Assembly: GCF_027797465.1 (NCBI RefSeq)
Contig: NZ_CP115608.1
Span: 310,001-374,000 of the forward strand
Origin: Campylobacter sp. CN_NE2
Lineage (GTDB): Bacteria > Campylobacterota > Campylobacteria > Campylobacterales > Campylobacteraceae
Reading direction: 5' to 3'
DNA length: 64,000 bases
The notes beneath the pieces were generated by a model that ran no database searches, was not told the DNA's origin, and worked only from the letters and a program-made list of their open reading frames with translations. Both the position numbers and the translations under genes were made by a program. Positions 26,018 to 34,478 of the stretch are shown here, piece after piece. The first letter of the stretch is position 1. The number at the start of each line of letters is the position of its first letter.

Positions 26018-26048
26018 GTAAATTTAGCCAAATTTTGGCTAAATTTAC
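26018..26048 (+). terminator. perfect hairpin between napB and napL
   Basis: A 15-bp perfect inverted repeat (left arm GTAAATTTAGCCAAA) around a single central base, followed by ACAATTTTTT. It has the form of a terminator but lies inside the operon, so it may cause partial termination or protect the 3' end of napAGHB mRNA. Confidence 0.75.
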
Positions 26049-26073
26049 ACAATTTTTTAAAAAGGTCTGTTAG

Positions 26074-26976
26074 ATGAAAAAGTTTTTTGCTGTTTTTATG
26101 ATTTTAGTAGGTATGCTTTTTGCCGATCATAAGATTGAAGTTGTCGGAAATATTGCTATTTTAAAACAAATAGACGGGGAAATTTTCGCAGGGACTGATG
26201 CTGGAAAATTGTTTCGTTATACGCACGGCGATGAAAATGCAACGCAAATTTTTGAATTGCCAAAAATTAAGAGCTATGTCGATGGCGATATTGATTCTAA
26301 AATCATAGATCTTGATAAGCTTGGCGATAAATTTGCACTTTTAATCAACGGCGATTATATGAGTAAAGTTTTGGGAATTTTAGAAAACGGCGAATTAAAA
26401 ACTTTTACTCCGCCTATAACAGGGATAAAAAAGCTAATTTTCTTTGATGAAAATACCTTGCTTTTGTTAGGAATTGGAAGCGAAATCATATACTATGACA
26501 TAAATTCGCAAAAAGTTACATTTGAACACAAAATTTCAGATTCGCCTTTTGGTGGCGTTTTCTTTGATAGGGAGAAAAATACTCTGATGTTATCAAACGA
26601 AGGTGGCGTTATATATTTCTTTGATGCCGTAAATAAAAAATTCTTGCGTAAAAAAAGTATCCAAAAAGATAATATTTTTAGCGTAGCATTTTACGGCGAT
26701 AGGGCTATTGCGGGTTCAAATGACAAAAGTTGTTATTACGAAAACGGAACATTTTCTAAATTTTTCGATGCAGGATTTTTAGTTTATAGTGTTGCATTAA
26801 ACGATAAATTTGGTGCATTTACCGATGAAGATGGCATCAATATCATAAATGTTGATGGTGAAATTATCAAAAAAATCGAATATAACGGCGAAATAATCAA
26901 CAATATGACTTTTTATGATGATTATCTAATCGGAGCAGGATACGACAAAACAATACATTTTTGGAGATATAAATGA
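26074..26976 (+). CDS. napL: NapL, periplasmic WD40-like nap accessory protein
   Basis: A 300-residue exported protein with a signal peptide (MKKFFAVFMILVGMLFA) and repeating beta-strand units of the WD40/propeller sort (for example GDRAIAGSNDKSCYY and DDYLIGAGYDKTIHFWRYK at the C terminus). NapL is found in epsilonproteobacterial nap operons; its contribution to NapA activity is modest and its mechanism is unknown. It has its own AAAAAGG ribosome site and overlaps napD by 4 bases. Confidence 0.88.
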   Translation: MKKFFAVFMILVGMLFADHKIEVVGNIAILKQIDGEIFAGTDAGKLFRYTHGDENATQIFELPKIKSYVDGDIDSKIIDLDKLGDKFALLINGDYMSKVLGILENGELKTFTPPITGIKKLIFFDENTLLLLGIGSEIIYYDINSQKVTFEHKISDSPFGGVFFDREKNTLMLSNEGGVIYFFDAVNKKFLRKKSIQKDNIFSVAFYGDRAIAGSNDKSCYYENGTFSKFFDAGFLVYSVALNDKFGAFTDEDGINIINVDGEIIKKIEYNGEIINNMTFYDDYLIGAGYDKTIHFWRYK

Positions 26977-27311
26977 ATATTTCAAGCATAATAATATACA
27001 CGAATAACGAAGTAAATTTACAAAATTTGGCTGATAATGTCGCTAAAATGGAATTTTGCGAAGTAGTTGCAGCACAAGATAATAAAATCGTAGCTACAAT
27101 TCAAACTGATACGCTAGATCAAGAACTTAACACTTTTAAAACCATACAGGCTATGCAAGGCGTAAGCGATGTTGCGATGATTTATAGCTATCAAGACCTT
27201 GACGAGCAAATCGAAGCTGCAAACAACAACGACATCGAAAGCATTATGCAAAAAATCGATGACGAACCTGAAATCAAAAATATCAAATATGGTGGCCATT
27301 TAAAAATTTAG
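26973..27311 (+). CDS. napD: NapD, chaperone for NapA maturation
   Basis: A 112-residue cytoplasmic protein with a ferredoxin-like beta-alpha-beta fold (MNISSIIIYTNNE, VAKMEFCEVVAAQDN, KIVATIQTD). NapD binds the Tat signal of NapA and holds back export until the cofactor is inserted. The acidic C-terminal extension (about residues 85-112) is Campylobacter-like. It ends the operon; the 90 bases after it contain no clear hairpin. Confidence 0.9.
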   Translation: MNISSIIIYTNNEVNLQNLADNVAKMEFCEVVAAQDNKIVATIQTDTLDQELNTFKTIQAMQGVSDVAMIYSYQDLDEQIEAANNNDIESIMQKIDDEPEIKNIKYGGHLKI

Positions 27312-27401
27312 TTTTTAAATTTTTTAGTCAAATTTGCTATTAAATTTTTTGAGTTCAAATTTATCAATTTGTATGAATTTTATGCAAAATTTAGACTAAC
27401 T

Positions 27402-29183
27402 TTACGACAAATTTTGGATTACCAAATTTGAAAGCTCATCATCTTTGTGTGCAAGGCTGATTTCAACGATTTTTAAAAGTTTTTTGGTTATGCCTTTAAT
27501 GATTTCAATATCATTTATCATCGAAGTTGCCATTTTGTTTGAAATTTTTTTCTCTTCAAGCAATGCGTCTGGTTCAAGCGAGATACTTCGATACTCTTCA
27601 CGCAAAGCACGAAGCTCGGTTAAACCGGCTTTATCATCTATTTTCAAGCTTCTCATTTTTTCGATTACCCTAAGTCCGTGAAGCATTTTTATGCGAAGCT
27701 TGTCATATTCTGCTTTGGCGTAAGGGTTGGTTGATGTCATAAATTTATATATATTTGGCTGGACATTTTTCATATCTTTTAATACTTCTGCTAAAAGTAG
27801 GGCACAGCGCCTAATGTCCATAAATTTATTCAAGTCATCTTTTTTTGCATTTTGACTTGCATTTATGAGATATTCCATAATTTGCGAGTAAATTTCCTTA
27901 AAGCGATTACTATAAAGCTCATCAAAGTCGATTTTAAGCGGAGTTTGACGAGAGACAATGATTTTTTCGCTTGAATTTGGCGAAGCAATGTCGCTTTTGG
28001 AAATGCTTATAGATTTTGCCAAAATTGAGCTTGTATTTTCATATAAGTGTTCCATTTCTTTAACCAGCACAATAGAAGCACTATCGCTAAAATTATCTGT
28101 TTTTTCTCCAAGATACTTTGCGTAATCAACTTTCGAGCGTTTTTTGTTAAATTTGACAAATTTATTAAGCAAATTTGCCATAAAATCAGTCAAAGGATAA
28201 AAAAGACACACGCCAACGACATTAAAATATGTATTAAAAACAGCTAGTTTTAGGACAAAATCGTCTTGTGCGATACCGACGAATTCGGAAGTCCTATCCG
28301 TTAAAAACATAAATAATTTTATAAAAATCAGGGCAATTAACGCACTTGTAACATTGAAGATTACATGAGCGACCATTAGTTTTTTGCCTTCTAAATTTGC
28401 ATTTATCGAGCCGATGACTGCCATTATGGTGCTTCCGACATTTGAGCCGATTGCGATAGCAATGGCATTTTCGTAGCTTAGTTGATTGAAGCTAAGTGCT
28501 GTTATAGCCAAAGTTAGAGTGGCGTGTGAGCTTTGCATGACGATGGTTACGCCGATACCGACGGCAGTATAAAGTAAAAGTCCGCCAACGCCACTCATAG
28601 CGTATTTTGTGAGATCTAAGCTTTCTTTGACGCCATCAAAGCCTGTTTTTATGTAAGCAATTCCTAAAAACAAAAGCCCGATACTAAATAAAAAATAGCC
28701 AAAACCTTTGGAATTTTCACCTTTTTTGAATAAAAATAGCATTCCAACGACGATTAAAGGCATAGCGTAATACGCAATATCGGCTTTTATGCCAACACCT
28801 GCGATAAGCCATGCACCTGCGATCGTGCCTAAATTTACGCCAAAAATGATAGCAAGTCCAGCTGTAAGGCTAATAAGACCTGCGCTTAAAAAGGAAATTG
28901 CTAAAATGCTAACTAGTCCGCTTGATTGCATTAAGCAGGTGGTTATAAAGCCAAATGAAAAGCTTTTATAGCGTTTATCAGTAGTTTTTTTAAGAAAATT
29001 TTCGATAATCGTAAATGAAGCAAAACTTTTTTCTAAAACACTAATAGCGTATAAAAATATGCAAATTCCAAAGGCAATCGTCATAAAGCTTTTACTTACA
29101 AACATACAAACGCAAACGCCGATAACCAAAACGGCAAATATAACGCTTTGTCTGTAAGTTTGAAGCCATTTAATGACAGACAT
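27402..29183 (-). CDS. Na+/phosphate cotransporter family protein with PhoU-like tail
   Basis: A 593-residue membrane protein of the Na/Pi cotransporter (NptA-like) family. Two inverted transport repeats carry the QSS signatures: TTCLMQSSGLVSILAIS and IVMQSSHATLTLAITALS, together with GVNLGTIAG and GSNVGSTIMA. About eight to ten membrane segments occupy residues 1-340, and a helical PhoU-type cytoplasmic domain fills about 370-590. It probably takes up phosphate driven by sodium; selectivity is not proved by sequence. Confidence 0.88.
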   Translation of the reverse strand: MSVIKWLQTYRQSVIFAVLVIGVCVCMFVSKSFMTIAFGICIFLYAISVLEKSFASFTIIENFLKKTTDKRYKSFSFGFITTCLMQSSGLVSILAISFLSAGLISLTAGLAIIFGVNLGTIAGAWLIAGVGIKADIAYYAMPLIVVGMLFLFKKGENSKGFGYFLFSIGLLFLGIAYIKTGFDGVKESLDLTKYAMSGVGGLLLYTAVGIGVTIVMQSSHATLTLAITALSFNQLSYENAIAIAIGSNVGSTIMAVIGSINANLEGKKLMVAHVIFNVTSALIALIFIKLFMFLTDRTSEFVGIAQDDFVLKLAVFNTYFNVVGVCLFYPLTDFMANLLNKFVKFNKKRSKVDYAKYLGEKTDNFSDSASIVLVKEMEHLYENTSSILAKSISISKSDIASPNSSEKIIVSRQTPLKIDFDELYSNRFKEIYSQIMEYLINASQNAKKDDLNKFMDIRRCALLLAEVLKDMKNVQPNIYKFMTSTNPYAKAEYDKLRIKMLHGLRVIEKMRSLKIDDKAGLTELRALREEYRSISLEPDALLEEKKISNKMATSMINDIEIIKGITKKLLKIVEISLAHKDDELSNLVIQNLS

Positions 29184-29203
29184 TTATCTCCTTGTGTAAA
29201 AAT

Positions 29204-29857
29204 CTAATTTCTTACCTTTTCACAAGCATCTTTAAAACCATTTTGACAAGCTTGTTTATAGTAGTTTTCGGCTTTTGAATTACTTTTTTTAGCTATTATT
29301 CCTTTATCATAAATATTTCCGAGTTTAAAACAGCTAATACCGATTTTGCCGTTTTCACAAGCTTTTTTATAAAAATCAATTCCCATTGCGTTTATTTGAA
29401 CATTTTGTCCTTCTGCGATATAAATGTCGCCAAGCGAATAACATGCTAACCATATATTTTTATTGCATGCTTTATCGTAATAATTTCTTGCTTTAATGTC
29501 ATTTTTTTGAACCGTAACCCCTTCTTTGTATATATTTCCAAGATTATAACAAGCATTGTATTCGTTCGCATTGCAGGCAAAATTCCATAACTCATAAGCT
29601 TTTTTAGAATCCTTTTCTACGCCCTGACCAAAATGGTATGAAACGCCTAAATTTTGACAACCGCTAGGATTTTTTCCGTCACAAGCTTTTTGCCAAAATT
29701 GCACAGCTGTTTCCAATTCGCCTGCTTGATATAAAACAGTGCCTACATCGGAGCAACTTGCAAAATTGTCGTTTTTGCACTCATCAACAAGAGTTTGTAA
29801 ATTGACACCAAATCCTACGCTAAGGGTAAGACAAATAGTTAAAATAATTTTTTTCAT
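29204..29857 (-). CDS. exported Sel1-repeat protein (Hcp-like)
   Basis: A 217-residue protein with a signal peptide (MKKIILTICLTLSVGFG) and about five Sel1-like repeats of 36 residues, each with paired cysteines as in the Helicobacter cysteine-rich (Hcp) proteins: ACDGKNPSGCQNLGVSYHFG, ACNANEYNACYNLGNIY, ACNKNIWLACYSLGDIY and so on. The cysteines probably form disulfides inside each repeat in the periplasm. I start at 29857, with AAAGGAAAAA upstream; an earlier in-frame ATG at 29902 lies in repeat-derived DNA. Function is unknown. A 59-bp tandem repeat lies directly upstream. Confidence 0.85.
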   Translation of the reverse strand: MKKIILTICLTLSVGFGVNLQTLVDECKNDNFASCSDVGTVLYQAGELETAVQFWQKACDGKNPSGCQNLGVSYHFGQGVEKDSKKAYELWNFACNANEYNACYNLGNIYKEGVTVQKNDIKARNYYDKACNKNIWLACYSLGDIYIAEGQNVQINAMGIDFYKKACENGKIGISCFKLGNIYDKGIIAKKSNSKAENYYKQACQNGFKDACEKVRN

Positions 29858-29883
29858 AGAAACATTTTTCCTTTCACGAAAAA

Positions 29884-30174
29884 GCGCTTCGCTTGTTTTC
29901 ACAGAAACACCAGCTATGCCGAGCGCTTCGCTTGTTTTACTCTGCTACGCTTCGCTCCGCAAGAAACATCAGCTATGCCGAGCGCTTCGCTTGTTTTACT
30001 CTGCTACGCTTCGCTCCGCAAGAAACATCAGCTATGCCGAGCGCTTCGCTTGTTTTACTCTGCTACGCTTCGCTCCGCAAGAAACATCAGCTATGCCGAG
30101 CGCTTCGCTTGTTTTACTCTGCTACGCTTCGCTCCGCAAGAAACATCGGCTATGCCGAGCGCTTCGCTTGTTTT
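29884..30174. repeat. 59-bp tandem repeat array, four full copies plus partial ends
   Basis: Units beginning GCCGAGCGCTTCGCTTG recur at 29918, 29977, 30036, 30095 and 30154, exactly 59 bases apart; the four complete units are identical apart from one A-to-G change (CATCGGC) in the last. A partial copy at 29884-29917 and a truncated fifth end the array, both running into TTTTCACA. The array is GC-richer than its surroundings and fills most of the gap between the Sel1 gene and the AI-2E transporter gene. Each unit is open in three plus-strand frames only because 59 is not a multiple of three. Confidence 0.95.
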
Positions 30175-30217
30175 CACAAATAATCCTTTGAAAATTTATG
30201 AATTCTATCATAAAATT

Positions 30218-31264
30218 TTATATAAAATCCTTATCTCGTAATTGAGAATATAAATTTAGTACCGCGATAAATAGTGTTAAAATCGCAGGTCCTAAAATCA
30301 CACCCCAAAATCCAAATGTCGCAATGCCCGAAAGCATTGAGAAAAATATCAAAAGCTCATTTATGCTTGTCGGTCTTGTTACAAGTTTTGAATTTATAAA
30401 TTTAATGACTAGCGGCTTTATAAAGCTATCGGCTAGAACCGAGATTAGCACGACACAATAAATTAAAATAATAATCGCTCCACTTGTGTTGCCGTTTGCG
30501 AGTTCGAAAATCGCCGTTGGCACATATACTAGCGCACCACCGATAGCCGGTATTAGTGATGAAAAAGCAAAAATTATCCCCATTAAAACAGCATCGTGTC
30601 CGTAAATTCCTGCGATAATCGAAAATAAAAATCCTTGTAAAATCGCATTAAAAATGGTTGAATAAAACACGACGCTCATTGTATTTGCAGTTTGTGAAAA
30701 CATATAATTTAGCTGTTTTGTGCCAATGGGCGTGGATTTGCGAACAAAAAGCAGAAAATCCTTTCCGTAAAGATTGGTAAAAAAGTAAAAAATGATGATT
30801 AAGCCCATATCTGCGATAAATTTGGCACTCGATTTCCCAAGTGTCGAAAGATAGAGTGCGCCTTGTTTTGCGATACCGCCAAAGTCCAAATTTACGATAA
30901 ATTCTCGAATATTTGCTTCAAATTTATCAAAAGGCGATGGCAAAAGTGAAAAATCGTAATTTTTTACAAAATTTACCGTTTGGCTGATAAATGTAGCGTC
31001 TAAATTCGCAGCATTTTTAAATATCGCAATTACGGCATAGATAAACGGCACAAAAAATATACAACACAAAATCAAAGTCGTCAAAAGTGCCGATAATGTG
31101 CGTTTATGGTTTGTAAATTTTAAAATTTTATAGTGCAAACCCGAAGTCGAAACTGCAAGTAAAATTCCTATCGAAATCGTTAGCAAAAATGGATTAAATA
31201 GGTATAAAACCCAGCATAACATAAACACAATAAAACACGCAAAAAATATTTTACTTGTTTTCAT
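30218..31264 (-). CDS. AI-2E family transporter (PerM-like)
   Basis: A 348-residue inner-membrane protein of the AI-2E exporter/PerM family, with hydrophobic segments at the start (FFACFIVFMLCWVLYLFNPFL, here split by polar residues) and five or more in the C-terminal half, including the conserved GIIFAFSSLIPAIGGALVYVP and FGFWGVILGPAIL. Members have been linked to autoinducer-2 export or Na+/H+ antiport; the substrate here is not known. A T-run follows the stop codon region. Confidence 0.87.
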   Translation of the reverse strand: MKTSKIFFACFIVFMLCWVLYLFNPFLLTISIGILLAVSTSGLHYKILKFTNHKRTLSALLTTLILCCIFFVPFIYAVIAIFKNAANLDATFISQTVNFVKNYDFSLLPSPFDKFEANIREFIVNLDFGGIAKQGALYLSTLGKSSAKFIADMGLIIIFYFFTNLYGKDFLLFVRKSTPIGTKQLNYMFSQTANTMSVVFYSTIFNAILQGFLFSIIAGIYGHDAVLMGIIFAFSSLIPAIGGALVYVPTAIFELANGNTSGAIIILIYCVVLISVLADSFIKPLVIKFINSKLVTRPTSINELLIFFSMLSGIATFGFWGVILGPAILTLFIAVLNLYSQLRDKDFI

Positions 31265-31297
31265 AGTTTTACCGCCGTTTTGTCTAAATTTGCAAAT

Positions 31298-32320
31298 TTA
31301 TTCATCAAAAAGCCCTTTTGAATTTGGTATTTCAAGGCACGGCAATCCAAAAGCCTTGCGACCTTTATCCGTCGCCACGCGTCCTTTTGCCGTTTTTTCG
31401 ATATATCCGTTAGCTAAGAGATACGGCTCTATGACATCTTCTATGGTGCCTTCATCTTCGCTTAAAGCCGCTGCGATGGTCGTTAGCCCCATGGCTCTGC
31501 GTTTTGCTTCAAAAAGGATTTCCAAATATTTTATATCCATTTCATCAAAACCAAGCTCATTTACGCCAAGTGCGTTTAAGCCTTCACCGGCTCGTTCTTT
31601 TGTGATGACATTTTCATCATTTATCTCGGCAAAATCCCTTATGCGTTTTAAAAGACGAAGTGCGATTCTAGGCGTTCCGCGACTGCGTCTAGCGATTTCC
31701 AAACTAGCATTTTCTTCGCATTTTTTGCCAAGTTTTGCACTTGCGATTTCGATGATACGAGCTAGTTCTTTTGGTGTATAAAATTGCAACCGAAACTGCA
31801 TACCAAAGCGATCCCTAAGTGGTGCTGAAATCATACCGGCTCTCGTTGTAGCACCGATAAGCGTAAATTTTGGCAAATCGATTTTAATCGTTTGAGCAGC
31901 AGGGCCTGAGCCAATGATAATATCTAAGCGAAAGTCTTCCATAGCCGAATATAAAACTTCTTCGATAGCAGGGGAGAGCCTGTGAATTTCATCTATGAAA
32001 ATAACATCGCCTTCGTCTAAATTTGTCAAAATTGCAGCCAAATCGCCGCTTTTTTCTATCATTGGGGCGGCGGTGATTTTGATATTTGCTCCCATTTCGT
32101 TTGCGATGATATGCGCCAAAGTGGTCTTACCCAAGCCCGGCGGTCCGTAAAAAAGTGCGTGATCTAGGCACTCGTTTCGTTTTTTTGCCGCGGCGATAAA
32201 GACTTTTAAGTTTTGCTTTATCTTGTCCTGCCCGATATAATCATCAAAGCTAACAGGACGCAAATTGGTCTCAAATTCGCTCTCAACGCTAAATTTTTCT
32301 ATTTCTACAATTCTTTCCAT
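31298..32320 (-). CDS. ruvB: Holliday junction DNA helicase RuvB
   Basis: A 340-residue AAA+ motor that drives branch migration with RuvA. Walker A is [12 protein letters not shown] (about residues 59-70), Walker B is [11 protein letters not shown], sensor 1 is [10 protein letters not shown], the arginine finger is in APLRDRFGM, and the C-terminal winged helix includes [17 protein letters not shown]. Length is typical. ruvA and ruvC are not in the window. Confidence 0.96.
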   Translation of the reverse strand: MERIVEIEKFSVESEFETNLRPVSFDDYIGQDKIKQNLKVFIAAAKKRNECLDHALFYGPPGLGKTTLAHIIANEMGANIKITAAPMIEKSGDLAAILTNLDEGDVIFIDEIHRLSPAIEEVLYSAMEDFRLDIIIGSGPAAQTIKIDLPKFTLIGATTRAGMISAPLRDRFGMQFRLQFYTPKELARIIEIASAKLGKKCEENASLEIARRSRGTPRIALRLLKRIRDFAEINDENVITKERAGEGLNALGVNELGFDEMDIKYLEILFEAKRRAMGLTTIAAALSEDEGTIEDVIEPYLLANGYIEKTAKGRVATDKGRKAFGLPCLEIPNSKGLFDE

Positions 32321-32411
32321 TTTTTGCTCGTAAATTTAATTAATTTCTTAGTTTATTATATTTTGGCTGATTTGGTGTTTAAATTTGTGCAAATATTGTT
32401 TTTTTGTATTA

Positions 32412-32453
32412 ATTTTGCACGACTTGATTTTTATTTTTCAAGTCGTGCAAAAT
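32412..32453 (-). terminator. terminator after the small lipoprotein gene
   Basis: ATTTTGCACGACTTGA pairs with TCAAGTCGTGCAAAAT (16 bp, about 10-base loop). On the minus strand it follows the lipoprotein stop by 15 bases and ends in a T-run, preventing readthrough into ruvB. Confidence 0.8.
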
Positions 32454-32468
32454 GCCGATAGATTATTG

Positions 32469-32672
32469 TCATACTGATTGCATTGTTTTCTTATTTTCTT
32501 CTGCGATTCTGTCTCTTTCTTCTTTTCTGCTTTTTTCCTTTTCTTCAAGTTTTTTAATAGCTTCTTGTTGTTCTTTTTGTGCTTTTTCTTCTTCGCTTTC
32601 ACCGCAACCAACAAACGCAAAAGCAACTGCTAATGCAATAGCAAATTTAAATAAAGATTTTGTGATATTCAT
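32469..32672 (-). CDS. small lysine/glutamate-rich lipoprotein
   Basis: A 67-residue protein with a lipoprotein signal peptide (ALAVAFAFVGC, Cys at residue 23) followed by a highly charged coiled-coil-like stretch full of Glu and Lys (residues 26-60). An AAAGGATACAAA ribosome site and a strong downstream terminator show it is a real single gene. The lipobox FVGC is acceptable but not ideal. Function is unknown; the shape recalls small Lpp-like or entericidin-like lipoproteins, without recognisable homology. Confidence 0.72.
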   Translation of the reverse strand: MNITKSLFKFAIALAVAFAFVGCGESEEEKAQKEQQEAIKKLEEKEKSRKEERDRIAEENKKTMQSV

Positions 32673-32826
32673 TTTGTATCCTTTGTTTTAGAATAATTAA
32701 ATTTTCATAATAATATCGTTTTTTTGTAAAGCTTAAATTTAAGGATTTTGCGTAGTTTTTGCGTAAAAGTTGATAAAAAATTTAAAAAGGCAAATTATTG
32801 CAAATTTGCCTTTTGAATTTGCGAAT

Positions 32827-33621
32827 TTACTTCAAATACTCAAATTCTTCGCTTGGGAAAATGCCTTTTTTGACATCGTTGGCGTAGTTTTTCACGGCTT
32901 TTCGCACGAGTTCGGCACCGTTTAGGTAGCGTTTTACAAATTTTGGCTTAAATTCGTCAAAAAATCCTAGCATATCGCTCCACACTAGCACCTGTCCGTC
33001 GCACGACCCTGCGCCGATACCGATGACAGGGACATTTGCGACGCTCATTACTTCGTTAGCCACGCTTGAAATCGTCCCTTCGAGCAGAAGCAAAACCGCT
33101 CCCGCATTTTGCACGGCTTTTGCGTCATCAATAAGCGAATTTAGTGCGTTTTTCTCACGACCGCTTACCTTGTAACCACCTTGAAAACGAGAAAGTTGCG
33201 GTCGTAAGCCTATGTGGCTCATAACGGCAATGCCATTTTTGCTTAAAAGCTCGACGGTAGCCGCAAAGTCCTTTCCGCCTTCGATTTTAACGGCGTCGCA
33301 ACCTGTTTTTTCATAGACTTTGGCGCAGTTTTTAAGTGCAAGTTCGGGCGTAGCGCACGAACAAAACGGCATATCCACGACCAAATACGGGTGCGTTAAG
33401 CCACGCCTAACAGCCCTTGCGTGATAAATCATCTCATCGACACTTATGCCGATGGTCTCATTGTGTCCGCCAAAGCTCATATTTAGGCTATCGCCTACTA
33501 GCACCATATCGACTTGGTCGTTAAAAATTTTGGCAAACAAGGCGTCATAGGCGGTTATCATAACGATTTTTTCGTTGTTTTCTTTCATTTTATATAAATT
33601 TGAAATTGTGATTTTTGCCAT
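32827..33621 (-). CDS. panB: 3-methyl-2-oxobutanoate hydroxymethyltransferase (PanB)
   Basis: A 264-residue TIM-barrel enzyme that transfers a hydroxymethyl group from methylene-THF to alpha-ketoisovalerate, the first step of pantothenate synthesis. Conserved parts are MITAYDALFAKIF, VLVGDSLNMSFGGH (metal ligand Asp), VVDMPFCS, VKIEGG, MSHIGLRPQ and GIGAGSCDGQVLVWSDMLG. The length is normal. It stands alone, with the tmRNA gene divergent from it. Confidence 0.96.
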   Translation of the reverse strand: MAKITISNLYKMKENNEKIVMITAYDALFAKIFNDQVDMVLVGDSLNMSFGGHNETIGISVDEMIYHARAVRRGLTHPYLVVDMPFCSCATPELALKNCAKVYEKTGCDAVKIEGGKDFAATVELLSKNGIAVMSHIGLRPQLSRFQGGYKVSGREKNALNSLIDDAKAVQNAGAVLLLLEGTISSVANEVMSVANVPVIGIGAGSCDGQVLVWSDMLGFFDEFKPKFVKRYLNGAELVRKAVKNYANDVKKGIFPSEEFEYLK

Positions 33622-33679
33622 TTTAAAGCTCCAAAATTTGGTAAATTTGAGCGAAATTTTAGCAAATTCAAACTTAAAT

Positions 33680-33708
33680 TTGACAACTAAAAAAAAATGA
33701 AGTAAAAT
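33680..33708 (+). promoter_or_regulatory. ssrA: tmRNA promoter
   Basis: TTGACA (33680-33685) and TAAAAT (33703-33708) are separated by 17 bases. A perfect -35 is unusual for this lineage and fits a strongly expressed RNA gene. The mature 5' end lies about 19 bases downstream. Confidence 0.7.
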
Positions 33709-33726
33709 TGCGAATTCTTTCTTATC

Positions 33727-34086
33727 GGGGGTGATTTGGCTTCGACAGGAACGGATTTATCACGGTGGCATGTCGCTTTGGATATAGCGTATAAAATCCA
33801 AATTAAAATTAAACGCAAATAACAAAAATTTTGCTCCTGCTTACGCAAAAATCGCGTAAGTTCAGTTGAGCCCTGCTGCGAGCTGATGCTATTTAGGCGA
33901 GTGTGCGGGTAATTTTAAATAGCTAGTTTCGTGTTTTGACGAGATACGGGGCGAAATTTAGTCTTTGCTTTGGCGAGTTGTTTTGGAAAGTGAGCAAGCT
34001 AGGGCGAGATTTTCACTTTTGCTAAGCATGTAGAGGCTTTGGTAGTTCGCTTTTGGACTGCGGTTCGATCCCGCACACCTCCACCA
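33727..34086 (+). ncRNA. ssrA: transfer-messenger RNA (tmRNA)
   Basis: A 360-base tmRNA that rescues stalled ribosomes. The 5' end GGGGGTG pairs with CACCTCC before the 3' ACCA, giving the tRNA-like acceptor, and the T-arm GGTTCGATCCC is present near 34062. The tag reading frame is at 33815-33859 and codes ANNKNFAPAYAKIA followed by TAA, close to the C. jejuni tag. The gene is complete and in one piece. An 11-base T-run follows. Confidence 0.97.
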
Positions 34087-34187
34087 TTTTTTTTTTTTTT
34101 GAATTTATCGTAAATTTTTGTGAATTTAATCCAAAAATAAGCATTTTTTAAACTTTAAAGTTATATAATCATATTTCTTTTATCGGC

Positions 34188-34262
34188 TGGGGTATCGCCA
34201 AGCGGTAAGGCAATTGGTTTTGGTCCAATCATTCGGAGGTTCGAATCCTCCTACCCCATCCA
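34188..34262 (+). tRNA. tRNA-Gln (TTG anticodon)
   Basis: A 75-base cloverleaf: acceptor TGGGGTA/TACCCCA, anticodon loop with TTG in TTTTGGT, T-arm GAGGTTCGAATCCTC, and a genome-encoded CCA. A TATAAT at 34164-34169 is a likely promoter. Confidence 0.95.
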
Positions 34263-34286
34263 CTCTTTTTTAAAATCCTTTTTTGT

Positions 34287-34361
<75 letters not shown>

Positions 34362-34366
34362 ATTAC

Positions 34367-34474
34367 CATTTTTAGGCACTTTGAAAGCACTCAAAACAAT
34401 CTTAAATAATTCTTAATTTTACTCTTTAAATTTAGCACTTTCAAACGCCCATTTTTAGGGTATTTGAAAGCGTT
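34367..34474. promoter_or_regulatory. possible integrase arm-type sites beside attL
   Basis: CATTTTTAGG followed three bases later by TTTGAAAGC occurs twice (34367-34388 and about 34449-34470), and an inverted CTTTCAAACGC lies between them near 34438. Three related motifs within 110 bases next to the core site resemble integrase arm-binding sites. Confidence 0.45.
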
Positions 34475-34478
34475 AAAT

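Noticed and set aside
29884-30174. Regular repeats considered as a CRISPR array
   Set aside because: The copies are directly adjacent with no unique spacers; it is a tandem repeat and no cas genes are near.
29739-30241. Long open frames on the plus strand across the 59-bp repeat
   Set aside because: All three frames are open only because a stop-free 59-base unit is repeated. No ribosome site or real protein character, and one frame overlaps the Sel1 gene antisense.
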